The notes below the pieces were generated by a model. It did not search any database. It worked only from the letters and a program-made list of their open reading frames with translations, and was not told the origin of the DNA. A stretch of DNA of 64,000 bases from contig NZ_PDDM01000019.1 of the NCBI RefSeq assembly GCF_002914585.1, forward strand, positions 42,398-106,397, written 5' to 3'. A program made the translations under genes and the position numbers. This DNA comes from Pseudanabaena sp. BC1403. GTDB taxonomy: Bacteria > Cyanobacteriota > Cyanobacteriia > Pseudanabaenales > Pseudanabaenaceae. The stretch's first letter is position 1; each line of letters starts with the position of its first letter. Positions 9,375 to 17,348 of the stretch are shown here, piece by piece.

Positions 9375-10253
9375 ATGAATCATCTTCAGAAACCCGATCG
9401 CGATACTGATGATCTGGTTATGCAAACTACTACAGGCAAGAAAACCAGTTCTAAAATCCCTAAAAAATGGTTTGTTTTTGGAGGATTAGCACTTCTAGGT
9501 TTTGCACTCGCTCTATTAATTATTGACCCAGTATCTAAAGGACTGGAATATGCCATATCTGTTGTGGAAAATCGCTATCAGGAATGGTTCGCGCAACAAG
9601 ACACAGCTAATCCAATGGTACTAATGCCTCTCGCATTTATTGGTGGCTTGATTGCCAGCATTTCCCCCTGCATTCTTGCCATGCTGCCCATAAATTTGAG
9701 CTATATCGGCACTCGCAATATTACCTCTCGTAAAGATGCCTTGATCAAAGCAGGAATGTTTGTACTTGGCAATGTGATTATTCTTAGCCTATTTGGATTA
9801 GTTTCTTCCTTCGCAGGATTTGTAATCGTGGAATATCGCGGCCACATTAATGTGGTTGTTGGAGCGATTATTTTAATCATGGGATTCGGTTTATTGGGCT
9901 TGATTAGGATTCCTTTACCTCAAATTAATGTTGGCGGATCTAATCTTGGTCCTTTTGGGGTTGGTTTAACCTATGCTTTGGTTAGTTCTCCCTGTGCTAG
10001 CCCTGTACTGTTTGCAGTGCTTGCAGCTTCGGCGGCAAGTGGTTCGCAAGTTCTATCGGTGCTGACTATGGTAAGTTATGCGTTGGGCTACACGATTGTG
10101 ATCTTCTTATCTAGTCTGCTGACTGGCTTCGCTAAACAAGCCAAACTGCTGCTGAAATACTCAGAAGGAATTACCAGATTCGGCAGTATTGCGCTGATTT
10201 TGGCAGGAATTTACTATCTATTTATAGGTATAAAGTGGTTTATTGGCGGTTAA
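9375..10253 (+). CDS. ccdA: CcdA/DsbD-type transmembrane thiol-disulfide transporter
   Basis: 292 residues with about six to seven membrane helices after a ~35-residue cytoplasmic N-terminus. Two conserved Cys lie in SISPCILAMLP (helix 1 of the core) and SSPCASPVLFAV, the CcdA pattern of proline-flanked cysteines that carry electrons from cytoplasmic thioredoxin to the outside. Its two upstream neighbours are exported thioredoxin-like proteins, the expected acceptors, so the three genes look like a thiol-reduction module for cytochrome c maturation or lumenal disulfide control. It could equally be a dedicated reductant pump for the Cys-rich protein next door. Assignment to the family is firm; the pathway is inference. 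Confidence 0.88.
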   Translation: MNHLQKPDRDTDDLVMQTTTGKKTSSKIPKKWFVFGGLALLGFALALLIIDPVSKGLEYAISVVENRYQEWFAQQDTANPMVLMPLAFIGGLIASISPCILAMLPINLSYIGTRNITSRKDALIKAGMFVLGNVIILSLFGLVSSFAGFVIVEYRGHINVVVGAIILIMGFGLLGLIRIPLPQINVGGSNLGPFGVGLTYALVSSPCASPVLFAVLAASAASGSQVLSVLTMVSYALGYTIVIFLSSLLTGFAKQAKLLLKYSEGITRFGSIALILAGIYYLFIGIKWFIGG

Positions 10254-10429
10254 GTTCTATTGGTAGTAAATTAAGAATTTTGGGGATAGATATGTATGGT
10301 AGAACAACTGGTAATTATTGATTCAGGTCACGTAGATTATACTGTGACAATCCATGCAAGAGATTCATCATCTAAGTTCTACATAACGTCAGAAATTGTA
10401 GCTGCTGTCGATTGTGATAGTGTAAAAGC

Positions 10430-10484
10430 AAAACCCAAGAATAGAATGGCGGCGCGAAGCGCCGCCATTCTATTCTTGGGTTTT
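10430..10484. repeat. Variable-stem palindrome (GC core, GGGTTTT edge)
   Basis: A perfect 55-nt palindrome AAAACCCAAGAATAGAATGG... with a 3-nt GAA loop at 10456-10458. It is a sibling of the palindrome at 17245-17301: same outer and core sequence, but base changes in one arm are matched in the other. A short open frame here (10296-10562) is an artefact of the repeat. Confidence 0.9.
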
Positions 10485-10490
10485 ATGTCC

Positions 10491-10571
10491 TCACTTTTGG
10501 AAATTAAAAAAACGAACCCAATAAGGTTTTTAAAATCACAAAATGGTATAGCCAATTTGTGATTTGGTATA
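10491..10571 (+). repeat. Family B two-hairpin repeat, diverged copy
   Basis: Shares TTAAAAAAACGAACCC(A)ATAAGG..., then CACAAA...TTTGTG, and the end TTTGGTATAA with the fuller copies at 42639 and 50014; the left hairpin is mostly lost. Confidence 0.6.
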
Positions 10572-10601
10572 ACATCAAAATCGCCGAAAATCGCTAAAGT
10601 A

Positions 10602-11234
10602 ATGTCAATTCTAGAGACAAATCAAGACTGGTTAGTTAATGATGAGAGCCAATGTCTTCCCCTTAAAACTGAGAAAAATGATTTGCAAGAAGATTCATTT
10701 ACACCGCCCTATCGACTCTATCGATTCCTCACAGATATTGAAGATATCATCTGGCAAGAAAAAGATGACCGTTTGCGATTACAAAAAATTTGTCCATTAG
10801 TTCGTCGATTATTAAATAGTTCAGAATGGATATTAACTAGTTTTTTGCTTCCCGATCGCGAAACAGGTTGGTCAGTCCAAATGCTCTATGATGAGCCAGA
10901 TTTTGCGCTAACGGTGCAGACCGTCGCTTGGTCGCCGCAGCGTACTTCGTCAATTCATAATCATGCAACTTGGGGAATTGTGGCGTTGATTGATGGTGCA
11001 GAGAAAAATACCTTTTGGCAGCGATCGCCTACTCCAGACTTTCCAGATCGCATTGTCAAAACAGGCGAACATATACTTATGACAGGTGATATTCTCTGTT
11101 TAATGCCCAATGCAATTCACCAAATTGAAGTGATTGGTGATGAACCCACAATTAGTTTGAATATCTACGGTATAACTGACTATAGTAAACGTTTTGAGTT
11201 TGATGTAGAGCGGCGCACCGCTAGAGTTTTTTAA
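10602..11234 (+). CDS. Cupin protein, cysteine dioxygenase-like
   Basis: 210 residues. A beta-rich cupin core holds the iron-ligand pattern SIHNHATWGIVALIDGAEKNTFW (~125-148, His-x-His and a Glu) and a second His in MPNAIHQIEVIG (~172), as in cysteine dioxygenase type I and related thiol dioxygenases, which oxidise a thiol such as cysteine to a sulfinate. The usual eukaryotic Cys-Tyr crosslink residues cannot be confirmed. Forty-seven bases downstream begins a histidine kinase gene and then its regulator, so the three may form one transcript, perhaps linking sulfur or redox sensing to the enzyme. Substrate is inferred. Confidence 0.75.
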   Translation: MSILETNQDWLVNDESQCLPLKTEKNDLQEDSFTPPYRLYRFLTDIEDIIWQEKDDRLRLQKICPLVRRLLNSSEWILTSFLLPDRETGWSVQMLYDEPDFALTVQTVAWSPQRTSSIHNHATWGIVALIDGAEKNTFWQRSPTPDFPDRIVKTGEHILMTGDILCLMPNAIHQIEVIGDEPTISLNIYGITDYSKRFEFDVERRTARVF

Positions 11235-11281
11235 ATACAAGGATGACTCGAAGCACCTTACATCCTTCTTAGCGAAAAATA

Positions 11282-12727
11282 ATGTCAATGCATAAATCAA
11301 TCAGAACAGCGATTTCTAATCTACTTGGTAAGCGAGTTTCTACCACCTCACTTCAGTTTCGTTTGACCGTAGAACTGATTGCACTGTCCGTCATTAGCTT
11401 AATGGGGGTATCTGCTTGGGCAGGTTGGAGCATGGAACAGACTGTAGTTAATGGTCATAAGCAAATGCTGGAGTACATTGCGATGCGTTTCCCCGATCTA
11501 GTGGAAATGTATATGGAAACGGGCGGAATTAACGCAGGAATAGAACGCACATCTAGCAAGGTCTCGACTTCAGATTTATCGGTTTTGGTTAAGAGTGCTG
11601 ATGGACGAATTCTTGCTAAATCTGCGAATAATCATGACCTATCGGCAGACTTGACAAATATTGGTTATAACGAAGTACCAACTACACCAAAGGTAGTCCA
11701 AATAGGCGATCGCTATGCAGTCATGTGTGGTAGCGCTCTTATCGTAGATGGAAATATAGTTGGAAAAGTCTATCTCTCGCAAGATATCACCAATGAACAA
11801 CGTCAACTAAATAATGGCATTTATGGATTAGCGATCGTCAGCACCATAGCAACTGGGGTTTTGATCTTAGCGATCGCTCTGCGAATTCGCAAAGCCCTTG
11901 TCCCTTTACAGCAAATGAGTCAAATGGCAAGTGTAATTTCTATTGACGACTTAGGTGGGGCGAAACTGCAACTAGCTAAGGCTCCTGATGAGATTTTGGG
12001 ATTAGCACAGGCATTTAATGAAATGCTGCATCGGCTGTCAGGTTCTTGGGAGCAGCAGCATCAATTTGTCGGCAATGTATCCCATGAATTACGAACTCCC
12101 TTAACCGTTATCTGTGGTTATTTGCAGAGCTTATTACGGAGAGGTGACAATCTCAGCGTTTATCAAAAACAAGCCCTCGAAACCGCCAGCGCTGAGACTG
12201 AGCGTACAATCCAAATGCTCCAAGATTTGTTAGACCTCGCAAGGGCGGACAGTGGTAATTTACAGTTTCGTCAAGATCCCGTCTTTCTAAATACTTTAGC
12301 TGCGGAAGTTGCAGGCATGAGTGAGAAAGTCAGCGATCGCTCGGTAAAATTATTATCAACCGATCAAGATATAGTTGCTCTGGCTGACCAAGATCGGCTG
12401 CAACAAGTGTTAATTAACTTAGTTGATAATGCGATTAAATATTCTACTGATCCTGTGGAAATTCAATTAGCAACTAAAGATGAGCAAGCGATAATTCATG
12501 TTTGCGATCGCGGTATTGGTATTTCTCTAGCCCATCAACATCGTATCTTTGAGCGTTTTTATCGCAGTGATGATCCTTCCACACGCTCCAGAGATGGCAC
12601 GGGACTGGGACTAGCGATCGCAAAAAGCCTAGTAGAAGGAATGGATGGAAGAATAACTGTGCTCTCCAAACCCAATGAAGGTAGTATTTTTACAATTACT
12701 TTACCGATATGGAATCCACAACGATGA
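11282..12727 (+). CDS. Membrane sensor histidine kinase
   Basis: 481 residues. TM1 (~27-48), a periplasmic sensor loop of about 125 residues, TM2 (~180-200), HAMP linker, HisKA with phospho-acceptor His in VSHELRTPLT (~268), and an HATPase with N box LVDNAIKYS, G1 DRGIGIS and G2 GTGLGLAIAKSLV. It phosphorylates the OmpR-type regulator encoded next, with which it overlaps by an ATGA (translational coupling). The signal is unknown; the upstream cupin dioxygenase hints at thiol or redox input but this is inference. The architecture resembles cyanobacterial RppB-like and other OmpR-partner kinases. Confidence 0.93.
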   Translation: MSMHKSIRTAISNLLGKRVSTTSLQFRLTVELIALSVISLMGVSAWAGWSMEQTVVNGHKQMLEYIAMRFPDLVEMYMETGGINAGIERTSSKVSTSDLSVLVKSADGRILAKSANNHDLSADLTNIGYNEVPTTPKVVQIGDRYAVMCGSALIVDGNIVGKVYLSQDITNEQRQLNNGIYGLAIVSTIATGVLILAIALRIRKALVPLQQMSQMASVISIDDLGGAKLQLAKAPDEILGLAQAFNEMLHRLSGSWEQQHQFVGNVSHELRTPLTVICGYLQSLLRRGDNLSVYQKQALETASAETERTIQMLQDLLDLARADSGNLQFRQDPVFLNTLAAEVAGMSEKVSDRSVKLLSTDQDIVALADQDRLQQVLINLVDNAIKYSTDPVEIQLATKDEQAIIHVCDRGIGISLAHQHRIFERFYRSDDPSTRSRDGTGLGLAIAKSLVEGMDGRITVLSKPNEGSIFTITLPIWNPQR

Positions 12728-13404
12728 ATAATCGCATTCTTCTAGTTGAAGACGATCCCAAATTATCTAAGTTTATCGAATCAGAACTTAGTTTAGAAGG
12801 CTATGAAGTTACTGTGGCATTCAATGGTTTAGATGGATTAACTATAGCCCGTGACGATCAGCCTGATCTAGTGATTTTGGATTGGATGCTGCCCGAAATA
12901 TCAGGACTAGATGTTTGTACAAGGTTACGCAAAACGGGAGTGCAAGTACCAATTATTATGCTGACCGCAAAAGATGAAATAAGCGATCGGGTGACGGGGT
13001 TGAACTCAGGAGCTGATGATTATCTCACCAAGCCTTTTAGTATTGAGGAGTTACTAGCCAGAGTTAAAGCCAGAATGCGGCGGATGTATCCCGAAATTTC
13101 TGACAACTTACAATTTGAAGATATCACTTTAAATCGCCTATCCCATGAGGTGTATCGGGCTGGACAGAAAATAGTTCTTACGGCAAAAGAGTTTGATCTA
13201 TTGGAATTTATGTTGCGACATCCCCAACAAGTACTATCCCGTGACCAAATTCTCGAAGCTGTATGGGGTTATGACTTTATGGGTGAGTCTAATATCATCG
13301 AAGTCTACATACGGGCGCTGCGAATTAAATTAGAAGACAATAACTCTAAACGCATACTGCACACTGTACGTGGAGTTGGTTATGTATTACGAAATAATGC
13401 CTAA
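12724..13404 (+). CDS. OmpR-family response regulator
   Basis: 226 residues from the ATG in the ATGA overlap with the kinase stop; an upstream ATG at 12709 is inside the kinase gene and less likely. Receiver domain ~1-115 with acidic pocket LLVEDD, phospho-Asp in DLVILDWMLPE (~51) and Lys in LTKPFS (~102); winged-helix DNA-binding domain ~130-226 with LTAKEFDLLEFML and VRGVGYVLR. Acts as the transcription factor partner of the adjacent kinase. Targets are not visible; possibly its own operon starting at the cupin gene. Confidence 0.94.
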   Translation: MNNRILLVEDDPKLSKFIESELSLEGYEVTVAFNGLDGLTIARDDQPDLVILDWMLPEISGLDVCTRLRKTGVQVPIIMLTAKDEISDRVTGLNSGADDYLTKPFSIEELLARVKARMRRMYPEISDNLQFEDITLNRLSHEVYRAGQKIVLTAKEFDLLEFMLRHPQQVLSRDQILEAVWGYDFMGESNIIEVYIRALRIKLEDNNSKRILHTVRGVGYVLRNNA

Positions 13405-13409
13405 AATCT

Positions 13410-13458
13410 AGAGAAATTTTTGGAAGCGGCGCTAAGCAGCGCTTCCAAAAATTTCTCT
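13410..13458. terminator. Palindrome after the response regulator
   Basis: AGAGAAATTTTTGGAAGCGG... and complement, starting 6 bp after the stop. Probably ends the cupin-kinase-regulator transcript; it belongs to the variable-stem palindromes. Confidence 0.65.
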
Positions 13459-13479
13459 GTACTACTCACCAAGCCTCAA

Positions 13480-13566
13480 TAGCAGGCTTTCAAAAAAACG
13501 ATTTTGGTGTTTCCAGCGCTAAAAGCGCTGGAAACACCAAAATCGTTTTTTTAATGAGAATAGCCG
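13480..13566 (+). repeat. Family A MITE, left-truncated copy
   Basis: Carries one complete hairpin (13492-13552, stem ACGATTTTGGTGTTTCCAGC, loop AAA) and the right end TTAATGAGAATAGCCG, with a remnant of the second hairpin (GGCTTTCAAA) on the left. Closest to the copy at 50275. Confidence 0.75.
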
Positions 13567-13654
13567 AGCCATCTCTCGCATTGCTATATTTGTTCATATA
13601 CTGCTATAGAATACTAGATCTAGTATTAAACCAAGCATTACAAGATTTCGACTC

Positions 13655-14809
13655 ATGGAAGATAAGTTGATGTTGATGATTCCAGGCCCAACACCTGTGC
13701 CTGAACAGGCGCTGTTGGCACTGGCAAAAGCTCCCATCGGACACCGCAGCGGTGATTTTAGCAAGGTCATGGCAGATGTGACCGCCAAGCTCAAGTGGCT
13801 ACACCAAACTACTAATGATGTATTAATTCTCACCGTAAGCGGTACGGGGGCAATGGAAGCAGGCATCATTAATTTCCTCAGCAAAGGCGATCGTGTCCTT
13901 GTTGGGGATAATGGCAAGTTTGGCGAACGCTGGGTCGAAGTCTGTCAAGCATATGGTGTGAATGCCGAAGTAATTAAGGCTGAATGGGGTAAAGCCCTTG
14001 ATCCCGAAGATTTTCGCGCCAAGTTAGAGGCGGATACTAACAAAGAGATCAAGGCAGTAATCATTACCCATAGTGAGACCTCGACAGGTGTTCTCAACGA
14101 TCTTGTCGCAATTAATCGTTATGTTAAAGCTCATGAAAAGGCTTTGATAATCGTTGATGCTGTTACCAGTTTGGGCGCAATGAATGTTCCTATCGATGAA
14201 TTGGGACTAGATGTAGTCGGTTCTGGTTCTCAAAAAGGCTATATGATTCCTCCTGGCTTGGGATTTGTGGCGGTCAGTCCTAAAGCGTGGGAAGCCTATA
14301 AAACGGCAAATCTACCAAGGTTCTATCTCGATTTAGGCAAGGCTCGTAAAGATGCTGCTAAAAACTCCACGCCTTTCACTACTTCGGTGAACATGGTAAT
14401 GGCTCTGCAAGCTTCGCTTGATATTATGCAACGTGAAGGTTTAGAGAATATCTTCGCCCGTCATCTACGTCATCGTGAAGCAACTCGTGCGGCGATGAAA
14501 GCTCTCAATCTGGGCTTACTAGCTCCAGATGATGCAGCTAGTGCGTCAATCACATCGGTAGTTCCACCTGAAGGTTTGGATGCGGAAAAGATTCGCGCCA
14601 CGATCAAGAAGAAGTTTGATATTGTCATGGCTGGTGGTCAAGATCATCTTAATGGCAAGATTTTCCGCATTGGTCATCTAGGCTTTGTTGGCGATCGCGA
14701 TATTCTCACTGCAATTGCTGCCCTCGAAGCCTCTATTTCGGCTCTTGGCTACACTAATTTCACTTACGGTGCTGGTGTAAAAGCTGCGATCGAAGTTCTG
14801 AACGGTTAA
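13655..14809 (+). CDS. Class V aminotransferase, alanine/serine-glyoxylate type
   Basis: 384 residues, a PLP enzyme of fold type I. Opening MLMIPGPTPVPEQALLALAK is the family signature, SGTGAMEAGI binds the cofactor phosphate, DAVTSLGAM holds the Asp, and the Schiff-base Lys is in GSGSQKGYMIPPGLGF (~200). It probably converts glyoxylate to glycine with alanine or serine as amino donor, part of photorespiratory 2-phosphoglycolate salvage; glyA, acting on the product, is in this window at 55772. In older cyanobacterial annotations this protein is called the soluble hydrogenase 42-kDa subunit, which is considered a misnomer. Confidence 0.9.
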   Translation: MEDKLMLMIPGPTPVPEQALLALAKAPIGHRSGDFSKVMADVTAKLKWLHQTTNDVLILTVSGTGAMEAGIINFLSKGDRVLVGDNGKFGERWVEVCQAYGVNAEVIKAEWGKALDPEDFRAKLEADTNKEIKAVIITHSETSTGVLNDLVAINRYVKAHEKALIIVDAVTSLGAMNVPIDELGLDVVGSGSQKGYMIPPGLGFVAVSPKAWEAYKTANLPRFYLDLGKARKDAAKNSTPFTTSVNMVMALQASLDIMQREGLENIFARHLRHREATRAAMKALNLGLLAPDDAASASITSVVPPEGLDAEKIRATIKKKFDIVMAGGQDHLNGKIFRIGHLGFVGDRDILTAIAALEASISALGYTNFTYGAGVKAAIEVLNG

Positions 14810-14831
14810 TTTGTCTGCTTCATAGGTTTGT

Positions 14832-14949
14832 AGCCCTGCACTCAAGTGCGGGCTAAAAGCTCAAACCCGTTGAAACGGGTTAATCGAAAGTATTCTTTAG
14901 TCCACTTTAGTGGACTTGAGCTTTTAGCCAAGAACTTGAGTTCTTGGCT
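14832..14949 (+). repeat. Family D multi-hairpin repeat, copy 1
   Basis: Four consecutive hairpins: AGCCCTGCACTCAAGTGCGGGCT, AACCCGTTGAAACGGGTT, TAGTCCACTTTAGTGGACT and the AGCCAAGAACTTGAGTTCTTGGCT-type end. An inverted copy lies at 18547-18670 and a fragment at 21184. Confidence 0.85.
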
Positions 14950-14964
14950 CGTTTGCGTAATTCC

Positions 14965-15005
14965 AATCCATAAAAAAAGGCGCTTTGCGCCTTTTTTTAT
15001 GGATT
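14965..15005. terminator. Terminator palindrome overlapping a stop codon
   Basis: AATCCATAAAAAAAGGCGC and complement with loop TTT. The minus-strand lipoprotein gene ends inside it (stop at 14997-14999). Confidence 0.75.
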
Positions 15006-15914
15006 GATTGAAGTATAAGCACTTGGGCATTTATAGCCTTCATCTTGGTTTTGAGGTTTAGTTGGGATTTGTTTAGTGGGAATATTGCTTTCACATAGAA
15101 GTAACTTTGTGACTTTTTGATTAGCATCATCACTAGCGATCGCATAGACAATTCCCGTATAAGCTTTTAATCCATCTTTTAAAGGAATCGCATTATTCTG
15201 CACCAGATCTCCCAAGATTGTAATTTTGTAGCTATAGAACTCTGAATTAAGCGATAGCCCCGATTTTAACTGATTGATATCTTGAGAGAATTGTCCCTGC
15301 TCTTGGAATATTTGCTGCTGTGATCGCATGATTACACGAATATAGGATTTGCCCTCTGCTTCACGAATTAGTAATGATGAGCTAACTAAATCAGGCGATC
15401 GCAAGATTTTGACATCTTTGGCAACAGTTGTACTATCTGAAACCTTAGTTAATTGTTGTGGTTGAGTATCCAAAACTGTGGGACGAGGTTGCTCAGGAAC
15501 CGCATTGGCAATTTTCAACTTTCCATCATTGTCGATTTCATAAATAGTTTGAGTGGTGAGATCGCCAAAAACAAGATCGAGTTGCTGAGGATTTGTGCTG
15601 GAATTGACTTTGAACTTACCTGCGATCGCGGTTTTTCCTAATGACAAATCACCTGATGGCGAATTATTAGACAGAATATAGACATTGCCATCAACTTCAT
15701 TTTGGTTTTCAAAAATTGCTATGCCAGTTTTGACTCCATCTTGATTTTTGAATTCCCAAGTTCCTGCTAGTTTGTAATTGGTTGAGGTTTTGGCGCGATC
15801 ACCCATGCTATTACAACTGATCAATCCAACCGTGATACAGGGAATTGCGATCGCTTGGCAAAACATTCTCACTACAATAGTTTTGACATTTTCTCGGAAA
15901 ATTATTTTTCGCAT
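14997..15914 (-). CDS. Putative lipoprotein of unknown function
   Basis: 305 residues. The N-terminus has basic residues, a hydrophobic stretch and a lipobox-like VGLISC (~34), so the mature protein is probably lipid-anchored. The mature part has beta-rich segments (AGTWEFKNQDGVKTGIAIF, then GKFKVN and DLVFGDLTTQTIYEID), reminiscent of lipocalin-like sheets in lipoproteins, followed by a region with LIREAEGKSYIRVIMRSQQ and a Cys-containing C-terminus. No named family is recognised. It follows 41 bp after a small membrane-protein gene and may be in the same transcript as the dCMP deaminase. Confidence 0.65.
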   Translation of the reverse strand: MRKIIFRENVKTIVVRMFCQAIAIPCITVGLISCNSMGDRAKTSTNYKLAGTWEFKNQDGVKTGIAIFENQNEVDGNVYILSNNSPSGDLSLGKTAIAGKFKVNSSTNPQQLDLVFGDLTTQTIYEIDNDGKLKIANAVPEQPRPTVLDTQPQQLTKVSDSTTVAKDVKILRSPDLVSSSLLIREAEGKSYIRVIMRSQQQIFQEQGQFSQDINQLKSGLSLNSEFYSYKITILGDLVQNNAIPLKDGLKAYTGIVYAIASDDANQKVTKLLLCESNIPTKQIPTKPQNQDEGYKCPSAYTSINP

Positions 15915-15955
15915 ATTTACACCTATTTAGCCCATGCCATAGCTATCAGTAAACC

Positions 15956-16405
15956 TTAATAAACATATTTAAGAATCACAATTAGAATAGAAGCGATCGC
16001 TGAGCAGATCAAAATAAGCTCAAATTTTTGAAAATGCTTACCTTTAATCGGTCTTAGATAACTAGATGGGAATATTGATTCATCTTCCTCATCAAACACC
16101 TGAACTTCGTATAGTCCCAAGGCTTTTTCAACACGCACCGAAATTCCCATTGTTTTAATATAACCTCTCCTAATATCGATTAAAATCAGTAAATTCCCAA
16201 TTCCAAACATCACAATAATACAAATAAATAGAATTGTTTCGGGAAGTGATGGCTTTACTGAACGTTGTACAATCCAACCAATAAACACTGTAAAAAGAGT
16301 AATCGCAGTACTAACGATGCTAAAGACTCTAGCTCTCATTTCTCTTAGTCTTTCTTGAGCTGTGCCACGTACTGCTAATAAGATTGACGTTTTATCATTA
16401 CTCAT
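15956..16405 (-). CDS. Small membrane protein, three predicted helices
   Basis: 149 residues. Helices at ~29-49 and ~57-78, then a soluble loop of about 50 residues rich in Glu and Asp (EVQVFDEEDESIF), then a C-terminal helix ~130-149. The family is not recognised. It starts 9 bp after the dCMP deaminase stop, so the two are almost certainly co-transcribed, but no functional link is evident. Confidence 0.65.
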   Translation of the reverse strand: MSNDKTSILLAVRGTAQERLREMRARVFSIVSTAITLFTVFIGWIVQRSVKPSLPETILFICIIVMFGIGNLLILIDIRRGYIKTMGISVRVEKALGLYEVQVFDEEDESIFPSSYLRPIKGKHFQKFELILICSAIASILIVILKYVY

Positions 16406-16414
16406 ACAACAATT

Positions 16415-16972
16415 CTAAATAAATAAGCGTAGTTCAGAAGTTGGAGAATTCAGAAATAAATCTGCTCTTTGCAAGACGGATGCTGATATCTTAATCTGCT
16501 TGAGAGCTACCAAGCCCTCATTTACAAAGGATTGACATAGAGCTGCGTTATTACCTTTATTAAAAGTCGTCTCATAAAAAACTTCGCGAATACCCGCCGA
16601 CACCACCAGCTTTAAGCAAGAAATACATGGTTCTAAAGTCACATAAATACTCGCGCCATCGGTGGAAATTCCATGTTTAGCTGCTTGGGCGATCGCATTG
16701 GCTTCTGCGTGAACTGCCCTTGAGGGGAAATCTTTGTTCACAGTGCAATCACTCATATCTGGATAACAATAACCTTGTGTAGTGCAGTGGACTGAACCTG
16801 AGGGTGAGCCATTGTAACCTGTAGCAAGTACCTGCCTGTCTTTGACAATTACTGCACCTACGGGGAAAGCTAGACAGGTTGATCGCATAGCAGCAAGTTT
16901 GGTCAGCAGCATAAAGTATTCATCCCATGTGGGGCGTTGTTTCAATGCAGCATTTTCGATCAATTCTGTCAT
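16415..16972 (-). CDS. dCMP deaminase (ComEB-like zinc deaminase)
   Basis: 185 residues. The zinc-binding motifs are intact: HAEANAIAQAAKHG (His and catalytic Glu, ~90) and PCISCLKLV (two Cys, ~115). FPVGAVIVKDRQVLATGYNGSPSG is the nucleotide-binding start typical of deoxycytidylate deaminases, which convert dCMP to dUMP for thymidylate synthesis. The extra Cys/His segment HCTTQGYCYPD may hold the second, structural zinc of this family. First gene of a probable three-gene minus-strand transcript. Confidence 0.87.
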   Translation of the reverse strand: MTELIENAALKQRPTWDEYFMLLTKLAAMRSTCLAFPVGAVIVKDRQVLATGYNGSPSGSVHCTTQGYCYPDMSDCTVNKDFPSRAVHAEANAIAQAAKHGISTDGASIYVTLEPCISCLKLVVSAGIREVFYETTFNKGNNAALCQSFVNEGLVALKQIKISASVLQRADLFLNSPTSELRLFI

Positions 16973-17079
16973 GAGAGATAAATAATTATGGAGTTTGAGG
17001 AATAGTGCAAAATAGTTTACCGCAATGTCTAGAGCTTATCATAGGCTGCATGAAGCTATACTCACGGCACTTTACGCCC

Positions 17080-17157
17080 AAACCAGAACCAATAAAATTT
17101 TAAAAGTGGTGATTTGCACGACTTTTAAAATTTTATTGTGGTTCGTTTGATTGAAAA
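17080..17157 (+). repeat. Family C palindromic repeat, copy 1
   Basis: Stem ACCAATAAAATTTTAAAAGT (17087 onward) with complement ending GTGGTT, then the conserved tail CGTTTGATTGAAAATA. Compare 45873 and 63091. Confidence 0.7.
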
Positions 17158-17208
17158 TAACTCATCGGAGAATATGCGATTTTTATAGCGATCGCCAAGC
17201 ATATTAGT

Positions 17209-17251
17209 CCAAAACACAAAGTGGCGCAGCCATTTTGTGTTTTTAAAACCC
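17209..17251 (-). repeat. Family B fragment
   Basis: CCAAAACACAAAGTGGCGCAG...GTGTTTTTAAAACCC matches the right hairpin of the family B copies; it joins the palindrome at 17245. Confidence 0.65.
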
Positions 17252-17301
17252 AAGAATACGATTGGCGGCGCGAAGCGCCGCCAATCGTATTCTTGGGTTT
17301 T
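17245..17301. repeat. Variable-stem palindrome, sibling of 10430
   Basis: Perfect 57-nt palindrome beginning AAAACCCAAGAATACGATTG, loop GAA at 17272-17274. It differs from the copy at 10430 at stem positions that are changed in both arms together. Lies 48 bp downstream of raf1, so it may terminate it. Confidence 0.9.
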
Positions 17302-17348
17302 GATTTGTAATACAAATGGCGACAGCTATACAAGTCTTTGAATGGTGA

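Noticed and set aside
10296..10562. 88-codon plus-strand frame after ccdA
   Set aside because: Its middle is the palindrome at 10430 and its end is a family B repeat; no family features.
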